Origin: Cryptomeria japonica
Taxonomy: Eukaryota > Streptophyta > Pinopsida > Cupressales > Cupressaceae
Reading direction: 5' to 3'
Assembly (NCBI RefSeq): GCF_030272615.1
Contig: NC_081406.1
Coordinates: 463,726,072-463,788,071, forward strand
Length of the DNA stretch: 62,000 bases
Below the pieces are notes generated by a model. It saw only the letters and a program-made list of their open reading frames with translations. It was not told the origin of the DNA and searched no databases. Made by a program: the position numbers and the translations under genes. Positions within the stretch are counted from its first letter, which is position 1. Each line of letters starts with the position of its first letter. Below, piece by piece: positions 37,601 through 49,526 of the stretch.

Positions 37601-38962
37601 TCCTTAGAGTCCAATGGATTATTACACCATAGAGGGTGCACCTATGTACCTTCTTCCGGGGGATTGCGGGAGTTCATTATCACAGAGGCTCATAGAGCCC
37701 CTTATGCAGCACATCCCGAGGTCAAGAAGATGCATGCATACTTGAGGGAACTATACCATTGGCCAGGAATGTGACAGCTTATTGCTGAGTTGGTAGCCCG
37801 ATGCCTTGAGTGTCAGAGAGTCAAGGCGGAGCACTGCCATCTAGGTGGGTTGCTCAAATCTCACGGTATACCAGAGTGGAAGTGGGATACTATATCCATG
37901 GATTTCATCATCAGTCTCCCTATGTCATCTCATCGCCATGATGCCATCTTGGTGACGGTTGACAAGTTGACCAAAGTGGCCCACTTTTAACCAGTTCGTA
38001 CCACCTTCATAGCACCAGCAGTAGCATAGGTGTTTTTGCGAGACATTGTTAGACTTCATGGTGTTCCACGCAAGATCATTTCTGACAGAGATTCCCTCTT
38101 CACTTCTTCCTTTCGGAAGGCTTTACAGGCAGCTATGGGTACCAAGCTCAATTTTAGTACAGCCTATCATCCAGAAATGGATGGCCAGACAGAGAGGGTT
38201 AATTAGGTGTTAGAGGATATGCTTCACATGTATGTCATGGATCACCGGACAAGATGGGAAGAGTACCCTCCCTTAGTGGAGTTTTCCTATAACAATGGGC
38301 ATCACACGTCCTTGGGGATGCCACCCTATCAAGCATTATATGGCAGACCTTGTAGGACACCATTGAGCTTGGACCGCATTGAGGACCGAGTTGCTATTGG
38401 TCCTAAGATAGTTTGGGATATGGAGCAGTAGGTGGATTTGATTAGGCAACATCTTAGAGAGGTACAGGATAGACAGAAGAAATATGCAGATGCAAAGAGG
38501 ATAGATCATAGCTACTTGGTTGTAGACAGAGTCTTCTTGAGAGTGCGACTGCATAAGAGTCCAATTCGATATGGAAAGGGTTCTAAGCTCGCACCACGAT
38601 TTGTAGGACCATTTGAGATCCTTGAGAGGATAGGTCTAGTTGCCTACCATCTAGCATTGCCACCTAGGCTGTCACGCATCCACGATGTGTTTCATGTTTT
38701 AGTTTTGAGGAAATATATCTATGATGAGTCGCATATTCTAGATTGGGATGCCTTGCAGGTGGAGTCGGACAGGCAGCTAGCTTTGGAGCCCATTCGCATT
38801 TTGGCACACCGGACACTGGGCCTTTGAGGTCGAGAGCTGGACTAGGTTAAGGTCCAGTGGGATTGCTATGATGAGGTCATAGCCTCACGGGAGGATGCAG
38901 CACATATCAGATCACAGTACCCCCACCTTTTTGATGAACTCCAGGAGGAAGTTCATGCCTAG
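37601..38962 (+). pseudogene. Internal B integrase with chromodomain-like C-terminus (degenerate)
   Basis: The HHCC region, the DDE core ([25 protein letters not shown]) and the C-terminal [24 protein letters not shown] and SQYPHLFDELQEEVHA segments align with copy A. Stops are at 37772, 37988, 38027, 38204, 38429 and 38825; 38027, 38429 and 38825 are shared. The stretch from 38432 to 38824 stays open and encodes the integrase C-terminal part. The natural end codon is TAG 38960-38962. Confidence 0.9.
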
Positions 38963-38972
38963 AGGGGGAGGG
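38961..38972 (+). other. Polypurine tract of internal B
   Basis: AGAGGGGGAGGG immediately before LTR3, identical to that of internal A. Confidence 0.9.
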
Positions 38973-41884
38973 TGTGAGGCCCTACCCCGACTCAGTTTCA
39001 CATTTTTAGTTATTTGCATATTGAGACTATTATGGATGCTTTATTTTATGCTTTATGGATTTAGAACTTACATGATTCCATGACTGGATCACATTGACAT
39101 ATGTTGATGCTTTATTTTATGCATGATAATTATGAAACTTTATATGTTGCTAGAATAGAATTACTTTGAAACGGTAAATGTCATTATTGGAATTGCAGGA
39201 CTTCATTTTGAGAATTATGTTAATTGCTTATGTGGAATCGAATTTGAATGAATGAGATATTGAATTATTGTTGCCAAATGTATGAGTGTTTGATGTGCAA
39301 TGAAATCCATGTATTTAATTATGTATAATTGTGATTATTTGGAATTACTAATGTGTTAATTGAGATGCGCAGGAAAATTATCCATGTGACCATGGAATTT
39401 ATATGGAGAACCAAACCTAGACCAATGTACGTTTGTTAAGCCAGGGGTTGTCTATTTGGAGAGACAACACACCATTTGTAATGTATTTTATTTGTGAAGT
39501 GTATAATGCTTGAGTTTTAAAATTAATTTTTATGTATATGTGTAATCCTACAAGAGACAAATTCCATGTGTGATTTTCTATATTGTATTTTATTGTGTCA
39601 CTAGACACATGTGCTGATTAGTGTCATTGATTTTGCCTTGTCTCTTGGAGGGAGTTTTGTTTCTACCAAAGCCAGTCAAACACATGAGTGTGGTCCAAAA
39701 TTTGCCTTGGGTAGGGAGTCTTGGGAGTGGTCAACTCAGGTTTGACCCGTAGGTTAACTTCAGTTGGGTTTCTAAGGGGTTAAATGGACTCCTAGGGTCA
39801 GTTTTAGGGCTTTTCCAAAGGTCCAAAGGGTATACCTATGGGTTAGGGGTATTTTGAAACATGTGACTACTCCCATGTGACTGTTTAGTCACCTCAAAAA
39901 GTGGTTTTTCCAAGGTGAGCGAAAATTTAACTTAGAAGGTTCCTCCTAGGATAGACAACCTTCCCTTTTGATGTCAAACTCTCTTCCCCATCTTCTCTCA
40001 CCTTTTCCCTTTCCATTTTTAGTAATGTGTAAGAGTTTGGGAAGAGCAACCAATGGGAACTCTCACCTCACCCAAGGGGTTGGGAAGTGTGTGAGAGGCC
40101 TTCTTAGGCAAGAATTAGAGACTCAGTGAGGAATCACCCACTCTCCATTGTTGGAGATTATGCATTTGTTTTGAAAATCAGTTGTAGAATAGAATTTTTG
40201 GGAACGATTGGAGGAAAGTTTGTGTGGATTTGGGCAGCTCATCCCCAACTAAATCTAACACACCTATTGGCAGAATAAGGTTGGTTTTATTTCCTCTTAT
40301 ATATGTTGTTTATGTTGTTTTGTTGAAGGAAAGAAATGCTTGTTGAAAGAGATGTGTTTATGTAAATTGTTGTTGGAGAAAAAAAAAATGTAAGCTTTCA
40401 TTTCTATGTTTTTGTTTATGTGTTCTTGTTTTGGGAGTGTCCAAGATCTCCTACTCTTGGGGGAGTAGGATGGTCTTGGGGTGGAAGGAGTATGACAGCC
40501 TTGGGTGAGAGGCTCTCCTTATGGAGAGTGATCTCAAGGGTGTCCTTTATGACCCTTGCTGCATAGCCTTGTCTATGCATTTGGGGGTCATAAGGGGAGA
40601 AAATATTGCGTTTGAGCCTTTGGGGGGCATAAGGTATGGGGATGTATCTTTTGTTGTATTTTGTATTGCCATGAGGTGGCTTGAGTTGTATTTTGGCTTG
40701 CAATCTCCCCAATGGTTCTTGGTCCACTTCCACCCATGGAAAGATCATCACAAGATGTGGTGAAAGTGTAGCTTGGGATGGGAAGATGTATGTTGAGTGT
40801 TTGCCTTATTTGTTGTGGTGTTTGCTTGTTTGTAACCCGTCTAGTGCTTGGTTCTCCAAGCTCAGGGGTGGCTTCTAGTAAGCCTAGGCTGGGAGGTGAG
40901 CTCTCCATGGTCAAATTATGTTTTTGTTGCAGGTTGCTTGGGAGGGGAAAAGAAAGAATAAAGAGCTTTGTTGCTGTTTTATGTTGCAGAAAAGTTTAAA
41001 AGACAAATATATTTAATTTTGAAGTTTGTAAAGAAAAAGAGAGCCATTGTTGTATTTATTTTTCCAAAAGAAAAGAAAAGTATTATTTTATTCATATTAC
41101 CATGGAAAGGAAAATATTGTTTGGTTTTTAAACCCATTTGTATTCATATCTACTTTGTATCTACATTGGCTAAAGAAATATATATTTTTCCTACTTTGGT
41201 AGTTTTGCAAAAAGAAAGAAGAAATGTATTAGCTTGTATTTAAATCTTCATGTTTTACAAAAAAAAATGAAGTAGATGCATTTTTGTGTAACCTGAAAAT
41301 AAAATTAGTTGCTACTACATATTCCTATATGTATTTATGCTACTACAAATTTAATTAAACTTGTCATTATTTTTCCATTCAAAGCAGAAATAAATCTTAT
41401 TATAGTAGTCTATTTCTTTTCAAAAAAAAGATTAGCATTTAGTTTTAGTTTATTTTGTTATCAAAAAAAAGAATATATATTAAGTTGTTAGGATGCATTG
41501 TAAATGTTAGTTGTAGAATGCTATTTTTAAACAAAAAAGAAAAAAGAATATTCAACATATATATTTCTTCAATTTAAAACAAAAAAAATTATACTCTACC
41601 CCATTATTCAAACTACAAATAACATTAGTAAAATCCCTGCATGCATTCTAAAGTTATACAAAATAGTAATCTCATAAGCTTGCCTAAATGAGTTGTAAAT
41701 GGTAAAAAACATATATATATTCCTATATATATATATATATATATATATAGGAATATATATAAACATATATATATATATATATTTATATATATAGCCATAT
41801 ATATATTTTCTTCACTAAAATGTTATTCTGAAAATCTGTTATAAAAAAAAAATAAGACCAGTAATGTGTTTTACTAGATCTCTT

Positions 41885-41985
<101 letters not shown>

Positions 41986-42107
41986 CTATTTATATGTATA
42001 TATTTATAAACGTCATTTTTTTTTTTAATCACATTTATTGAACACACAAAAAAAATAAAAACTTTAAAAAAAAAAATGTGTTTTGCAAAGAAAGGCGGGC
42101 CGCAGCC

Positions 42108-42350
42108 TTGGGCGGCGACGCCCACGGTCTGCGGGAGCCGCAGCTGTGGGCAGCGACGCCCGCAGGCTGCGGGAGCCGTAGCTGTGGGCGGCACCGTCCA
42201 TAGGATGCGGAACCCACAACTATGGGAGGCAACGTCCACAGACTGCGGGAGCTGCAGTTGTGGGCGGCGCTGTCCGCAGCCCGCGACACTCCCGCGCCGG
42301 AGCCGCAGTTGTGGGTGGCGCTGTCCGTAGCCCGTGGCACTCCCGCGCCG
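42108..42350 (+). repeat. GC-rich minisatellite in LTR3, about six units
   Basis: Same 38-39 bp unit as in LTR1, plus an extra copy of the last unit (GAGCCGCAGTTGTGGG..), so this is the longest of the three arrays. Confidence 0.87.
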
Positions 42351-42677
42351 CTTCCTCACCCTTCTTCCACCATAAAAAAAAGAAACCCCGGTTCGGCCCT
42401 GCACGCGCCGCCGTGGGGATAAATGTGGAACAAAAAACTAAATGCCCTTCCATGGCTGCCGCCACTCCTTCACCTGCACACACACACACAGCCCACATAT
42501 AAAAAAAAAAAAAGGGGATAATAGATGTTAACTTATTTGCCCTAACCCTAGTTTCAGGTTAGGGCAAACACACATAGAATTTAAAATAAGTAAGTGTGTG
42601 TGGGAGTGTATTGAAAGGGGGTTGAATAATATAATAAAATAAAAACCCAACCTTCCCTTTTGAATAAATTCATAACC

Positions 42678-42778
<101 letters not shown>

Positions 42779-43351
42779 TAGTTTAATTTCCATATTTATT
42801 TGGGATCAAATGGTTTTTTTTTTGTAAAATAAGGAATGTTCTTTTAATTAATAAATGAATGTAGGAGCATTTACTGAGAAGAATTTAAAACGTTGGGTAG
42901 GATAAACCTTTGGGAAAACATAATGATTTATGTAGTGTCCTGTTGGTCCATTTATCTTGAAATTTATTAGGCACTTCTTCATTAATGAATATTTTATTTA
43001 GTGGGTTAATTTAATCAAAGAGTTAGGGGAAATTAAATTTAGACCCTAGGTAATTAAAGAACTATAAGAGATTATTGATCAATTAAATTAAAGATCATGT
43101 ATTATGTTTGAGATTAATTGCTAAGGGAAAAATATTTATTTAATAATGGAGATTAGTGATAACTTTTTGGGGAAATATTAGCTCGCTTATAACTTAGAAA
43201 ATTTTATCGCCCAATTAATTTAATTGTTTGATTCATTCAAAACATAGTTAAGACCAAACTAGTTTGCATTATTTTAATAAAGTAGTCGTTCTAAGTTAAG
43301 TATTTTATAAAAAAAATTATTTTGTTTGTGCCCAGAAGTTTGGGCATGACA

Positions 43352-43356
43352 ATGTG
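43352..43356. repeat. Right TSD (ATGTG) of the gypsy dimer
   Basis: Matches 19546-19550. Copia-1 protease sequence (minus strand, ending DSGCSH) begins directly to its right. Confidence 0.92.
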
Positions 43357-45425
43357 AACAACCACTATCAATGATCCAATCATCAGAATTATCCATGCGT
43401 GAAACTAAAGATTTCTGATCAAATAATTCTTTAAAGGCTACAAACATAATGTCTTCATTAGCATCACCATCAGATTCCTCATCAGTGATACCACCATCAA
43501 CTACAATAAGACAATCTCTTTTTCCTTTTCCCTTGTACTTTTTGAACTTGTCTTGCTTGTGCTCATTATCACCATTGGGACAATTAGCATCTATGTGTCC
43601 AATCTTGTTGTATGCAAAACATTTCAAAGGTAGTTTATCTCTATATTTACCGGTTCCTCTGGGCAACCGCTTGGTCAACAAAGATTCAATCTAAAATAAA
43701 TTATCTTCATCATCGGCTTCTTTGTTGGATCTAGATTCATAACTGTGACTGCCATCTCTACTTTTTCTCATAGATGGGTTAGAAATAGAAGCTTTAAATG
43801 GGGATTCAGATTTTTGAACACTACCATCATAACCATTTAATTCAAAAGCAGTAAGTTTACCAATGATGGAATGAAGGGTTACCTTGGTTTTGTCAATAGA
43901 TTTCAACTCCTAAATGGCTACAACTCAGATAGCGTAGATTGGTAGCAGGGTTCTCAATACCTTACTACCTATTATGGCATTATCGATTTTACCACCAACA
44001 CCCTTGATCTCACCAACTATCTCTTTTATCCTCTGACCATACTGTTGGATATTCTCACCTTCTGCTATCCATATGTCATCAAAATTCCCTCTTAGACTCC
44101 TTCCTTGGCAGTCTTCACATGTTCATTATAGCTATAAATCTCTTTAAGTTTCTTCCATACCTCATGTGTAGTCTCTAGACCATGAACTCTTAGGAACTAG
44201 AGGCAACTAAGAGTGGGGGGGGGTGAATCACTTGTCTATTAATTTCAACCCAAATATAACTTAACCAAATTTAATGTCGGTAGATAGTTTAGCAGTTAAT
44301 AATAGTACCAGTAACATACATAACACATAACACAGTTATTTCTACATGGAAACCCTGTAAGGGGAAAAACCACTGTGGGAAACCTTACCCACAATCAGAT
44401 GATACTACTGCAGATGGTATGTGTGTACAAATGGGTTGTGCACATGCAGAACGGCCAACTGCCTAGATCTCAATGCTCAATCACAAAATGGGAGTCACAC
44501 TGACTATAATTGGATGGCTAAATCCAATGATAATGTACTGGTCAAAATAGCATCTTCATATGCTAGATTTAGTACCAGTTAAGCTCTGTTTGTCTTCCTC
44601 ATACCTTCCTTAAATCTTCAAATGATGTTTGCTTGTATAGCTCTACTTATATTCACATATATCTTATTACAATCCTTTTCCTTACTCCTCTACATAATCT
44701 CACAACTGAGATCTTACATATATACTGAAACCTAAGACTAGATGTGTAGGTCAACTCACTAAGATATTACAATAAAATCAATTACAAATGAATCAATATG
44801 CGATGCATCATGTCAGCTCAATACATCTACAATAGTAACAAATCATCTCCATAATGTTCCGTGGTGATCTGGAATAGATAATGCTTGTCGGTCCATAACC
44901 TAGACCTATTTACCGGTAACAACAAATATGCAACCTCTATTGTACCAATAATACAATCACCAAAACCAAGTGTCCAAACAATGTCTTTGACATAACCAAG
45001 TAATCTCCAGATGATAACAGATCATCCTTAGTGCTGGTGAACAATATAACCTGTAGGTTAACTAGATACCGGTGACTGTGCATAAGTCACTGAACATGCC
45101 GGTGAACATAACCAAAGATCTCCACAAGGATAAGTGTTGACAAGTGTTGACATCAATGACAAAACCAATGCAACACATCCATAATACCAACATGAACATG
45201 AACATATTCAGCATTAGATAAAGAACTGATAATAGCCTCTAGTACTTGATTGTTTTTTTGTTGCTCTTTCTTCTGATCATCAGCCATAATTCTAGTAGGT
45301 GCAACATATTGAGTATTAATATGTTCCTAGTATTGATTTCCAAGACACTTGATATAAATTTTTATTCTGTCACTCCATATCCTGTACTTCTCTCTAGTAA
45401 ACTTTAGACCTTCCTTCTTCATCAT
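43357..45425 (-). pseudogene. Copia-1 gag and N-terminal protease, interrupted by a solo LTR
   Basis: On the minus strand the start is ATG at 45425 (MMKKEG), equivalent to copia-2 at 51407. The gag reading continues leftward, is broken by the solo LTR 44188-45192, and resumes to the zinc knuckle at about 43580-43625. The knuckle reads CFAYNKIGHIDANC, where its second Cys is Tyr. The protease then begins, with WIIDSGCSH at 43357-43385; the catalytic Asp-Ser-Gly is intact, but the dimer cuts the domain immediately afterwards. Several stops are also present (for example near 43690 and 43910). Gag would assemble the particle; this copy is dead. Confidence 0.85.
44188..45192 (-). mobile_element. 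Solo LTR inserted in copia-1 gag, with TSD
   Basis: A 1005-bp LTR flanked by TGAAC at 44183-44187 and 45193-45197. The paralogous gag of copia-2 lacks it. The minus-strand start is TGTTGGTATTATGG; the other end reads CCTAAGA instead of the expected CA, probably mutated. It carries a C9 run on the sense strand (G run 44215-44223) 27 bp from its end and the GTTTTTCCCC / GGGTTTCCA pair (44344-44380). Its body differs from the copia-1 LTR, so it is another family. Confidence 0.82.
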
Positions 45426-45484
45426 GATTTACAAGATCTTTACCTCAAGTTGTTAGGATTAGACCTTAGAGGACCTAAGAACCT

Positions 45485-45498
45485 GGCTCTGATACCAA
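45485..45498 (-). other. Copia-1 primer-binding site (initiator tRNA-Met)
   Basis: TTGGTATCAGAGCC on the minus strand, 1 bp inside the 5' LTR end. Confidence 0.88.
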
Positions 45499-45499
45499 T

Positions 45500-46907
45500 T
45501 GATGGTCTTATGAAAGAACAAGCATCTGGTCAACTAATGAGGGGGGGTGGTGAATCAGTAGATAGAAAAACTGATAAAACTTCACCAATCTCAAAATCAA
45601 TCTCTCAAAGTAAACTTAGAACTATCAATGCAATATCTCTGTCAAGATAAAAACTATCAAACTAAACTGGTTGATTGTTACAATAGATAATAATAATTAA
45701 CTTGAAACTTATAACCATTCAAATACTTTTACTCACATAAGTAAAACTTCATTTCATATTGTTGTCAGTTATCATGACTTATCAAAGTGGAATAAGTAGT
45801 TAAGAAAATAAACCATAGAAACATAACCACAAAAACATTCACCACTTGACACAATATTTTTGACATGGAAACCCAAATGGGAAAAACCATGGTGAGATGG
45901 AACTCACAAGAAATTTTGAACTCTTCTGAAGTTTGCCTTGTTAGGAGCCAAGCCTGTTAAAGCTTTACAAAAGGTCCTTTTAAGAACTGATCCTGTTAGG
46001 AACCACTCGGTTAAGGGATTGACTATAATGCCTTGTTAGAAGAAATACCTTGTAAGGAGTAACCTTTGTAAAGGATTTAGAATCCAAGATAATGGATCAC
46101 CTTGTTATAGGAATTGAATAACACCAGGCTTGTTAGAGCTTACCCGGTTAGGGGATTTAACTGCTATAAATTTTAGAAAACAATAGGAGTTTTCTAATGT
46201 TTTTGAATAACACTTCACTTGCTTGTTCAAATCCTTTTCATGCTACTATCTTCCTTTACTCAAACTATAGATACATCATCCAGTTCGGCAACCACACATT
46301 CAATTCAACTTTGCCAACACACTCAAACTAAACAAATCATTGACCTTATAAACAAATCAACTAGGTTGGTAACACAACAAAAACTTAATTCTCATAGAGA
46401 TTACAAACAAGTAGGTTTAAGTATGACTGTTGGATTACATAACAATCTCTACACATCATTCAAGAAAGCCTCGACCGCTCCTTGATCACCGCTTCATCAA
46501 ACTCAGTAACTCATCACCCGCTTTGCATGATATGCAATATACTTGCTCATTCCCAATACAAAAAAAATGTTACCTCAACATGCCAAAATCACTTTGAAAC
46601 TCTCTTCATACAATATGCATATGTGTCATAATCATCACCGCTCTTCACCAAGTCATAAACCAATATAACCAATTCACCAAACTTAATTGGTTAGGGTTTA
46701 TCAAAACAACAGGTAGGGTTTACCGGTTCAACCCTCCAATACTTAGCAATACCAATTCACTCCACAAACTTTCCTACCAGTTACAGTTCCTTCACTTAGG
46801 TCTTCCTACCGATTACAAAACATCATTACAATAATAACATTACCAATTAATTGATATCAATGACAACATAACATATCATTAATGCGATCTTCATGCAAAT
46901 GCCAACA
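45500..46907 (-). repeat. Copia-1 5' LTR
   Basis: At 1408 bp, on the minus strand it starts TGTTGGCATTTGCATG and ends in CCATCA at 45500. It carries the CTAACAAGG-like modules (about 45930-46160), the paired GTTTTTCCC/GGGTTTCCA motif (45862-45894) and a C7 run (G run 45541-45547). TTGAC follows at 46908-46912 as the putative TSD. Confidence 0.87.
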
Positions 46908-46912
46908 TTGAC

Positions 46913-47398
46913 TATGGAGAAAATAATGACCATAATAATTGTGGTTTAGGATCTCCTTGTAAAATGAAATAAATAAAGCTACATGAGGAGGTGAAATTTT
47001 ATGAATAATAGTCATAAAATTTTTTTTGTAGAAGTATGGGAAAAAGGAACAAACATGCAAGTTGTATCCATAGGATCTATATCCATAAGTGTATACATCA
47101 GATAATTAGTTGTATGTTTGAATACCTATTAGTGTTCAATATTTTTAGACTGTGCATGCAATGAAATACTATTAGCATATCATTTTCAATTTCATTATAG
47201 TGGAGCAACCTAACAATTTCCCTCATGATTCATACAATTCATATGAATTATATTATATTATCAATGAGACTTACAATTTTATGCTTCAATACCACACAAG
47301 TGTATGTATGGTGTAAATTAACTCTATGAAATTTGTAGAGGGATTATTCATTATAACAATCAAATAATCCTTAAGAGGAATCCACTACATTAATAGTG
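46913..47398. other. Unassigned AT-rich sequence
   Basis: No gene or repeat boundary recognised. It may be the upstream part of the LTR-like segment that follows. Confidence 0.3.
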
Positions 47399-48138
47399 GA
47401 CACTTAAAATTGTCCTATTTAATTAAATAATTTTTTATTTATTTAACGAATTTATTAATCCTCTTCTAAGCCTTTCCTCATTTAAATAAATACTTTCATT
47501 TATTTAAATTTTCCTTTTCCTAAATTAAATAAATACTTATTTATTTAATTGATCCCATTTCCTCTACTAATTAAATAAATCTTTATCTATTTAATTAATT
47601 CATTAGCCTTTTCTATCCATGACACATGTTATTCATCTCTTAATTCCTACACTACCTACCCCCTTTATCATTTTATTATTTCCTCTACCTACCCTCTAAT
47701 CCTAACCGACCATTTATCTTTACACCTCTTAATTGTATCCCTCCATTTCTTATAGTGTCTTCTATATAAGAGGATGCTTCTTTCATTATGAACCCTAATC
47801 ATTTAAATCAGCTAATGAGCATTCTAATCAATTTTATGCAATCAGGCCTTTTTGCAATCAAACTATCAACCACATTTTCATTTTTTGTTGAGCTCTTGTG
47901 CATACATAAAATCTGAGAGCAAATATATCAAGCAAGATCAATGGAGATAAGAAGAATGAAGATTCAACCCTAGTTGACATGTGATGGTATAATCTTTTTG
48001 ATTTTGTTGATTTGCATTGTCTTAGGTAATCTTCATATGTTATGGTGGTTTCTTGTTGTTGTTAGGCTAGCGTTTTGTGGTTGAGTTCATTTAGTCTTTC
48101 AATATTGTTGTTCCATTATCTAGTTTTCACCATACACA
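47399..48138 (+). mobile_element. Probable Ty3/gypsy LTR (right part)
   Basis: An AT-rich stretch with repeated TTTATTTAATT blocks holds a TATA box (TCTATATAAG, 47761-47770) and ends CCATACACA. It is followed 2 bp later by TTGGCATGCCCGGTGGGAC, placed like a primer-binding site. The left end of the LTR and any TSD were not found, so the extent is uncertain. Confidence 0.45.
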
Positions 48139-49526
48139 TTTTGGCATGCCCGGTGGGACTCTTGTCCCTTTTGCATTTAACATCTTTTGTTGCAGATTTT
48201 GTGTTTTTGAACTTCCAAATCTAACATTTTCCGATGACATTTCAACTTTTTACGTCTGCACCCTCTGAAATCATGTTTTTGTTTTTCTGTCGTGTCTACA
48301 CATTCCAAAATCTCATCTTTGTTCCCGACAACATTTTTAGTTTCTAGATTGCAGGTTTTAATTTCAGTCGCGTCTATGCAGTCTTTAGGGGCATCTGTGA
48401 GTTTCAATCACGTCCACGCATTCCAAAATCGTGTTTGTATTCTTGACAACATTTTTATTTTCCAGATTGTAGTTTTTCATTTTAGTCGCATTTATGTAGT
48501 ATTCAAGGGCGTCTATGAGTTTAAGTCAAGTTTGTGATTGGTTTAATAGCACTTGCATTCTCTGCATTTTTTTTTGTGTTCTGCATTTTTCAGTTCCTCA
48601 CTTAGGGTTTCTATTTCGTCATTTTGTCTTGCATTTAGGGTTTTAGATTTGGTTCATTTAAGCTAATATCTTGTGATCCAACTAACGAAGTGGTGCAATT
48701 TGTTTTTGGAAACAAATCGTGAATCAAAGGCCCCTATTTTTCACAAAGTGTTTTGGGATTTTGTTAAAATAAACCTAACTTGTTTGCTTGCGGGAAGGAG
48801 TAATTATTTGAAACAACCCAAATTACTAACAAATATTTGTTGTAGGGCCTTGGCATGAGTTTGATTTTGATTTTCATTATGTGCTTTGTTTTCATAGATT
48901 AGCAAACACTTCAATTGGTGCACTAAAATTGAACCAATATCTTTTGTGTCTTGTGCAATAGGCTCTTTGTGTTTAAACTTTAGAGGGTCTGCCTCCCCAC
49001 ATGGTCACTAGGACTACTAGTGTGGAGGGAATGACCCAAGTGGTAGCGAGGCAATACCCCCTCTTCCAAACCACTATAAAGAACTGTATCCATGATAAAA
49101 TCCATGGGTAGCATGTGTTGATTAGTCCACACCAATACTATGTCTCCTTATAAACCCGTTTGATCAAATTTATTTAATCAATAGTAGGGCATAACCCCTA
49201 CAGGCGGGGAGCCTTTTGTAATTATAGAGTTGAAAGTGTCACATGTATGGCCACACAAGCGGATGCACTTACTGACACCTTTTTGTTTTAGAAAGCCAAA
49301 ATCCTTCTAGTTGCTGGAATAGGCGGTCGGACCTCTAGAGTGGCCCACACACATAGGGTTCTTAGTAAAGGTACAAAGTTCGCCATGAGGAGTTTTCATG
49401 GGGACTAGTGCTTGGCTTCCCCAGAGAAGTGAGTGTCAAGGGTGGAGCTAGTGGGGTCAAGCACCTAAGTATCCTCTTTGAATAGTGTATCCTCGGGGGA
49501 AACCCCATGTGGGATATAACTATTGT
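48139..49526 (+). other. Probable gypsy leader / untranslated internal region
   Basis: About 1.4 kb between the LTR-like segment and a sharp junction with copia-2. No frame has recognisable gag or pol motifs. Such long leaders occur in plant gypsy elements, so it is read as the start of an element whose coding part is missing. The junction falls at about 49526, where copia integrase homology starts. Confidence 0.4.
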
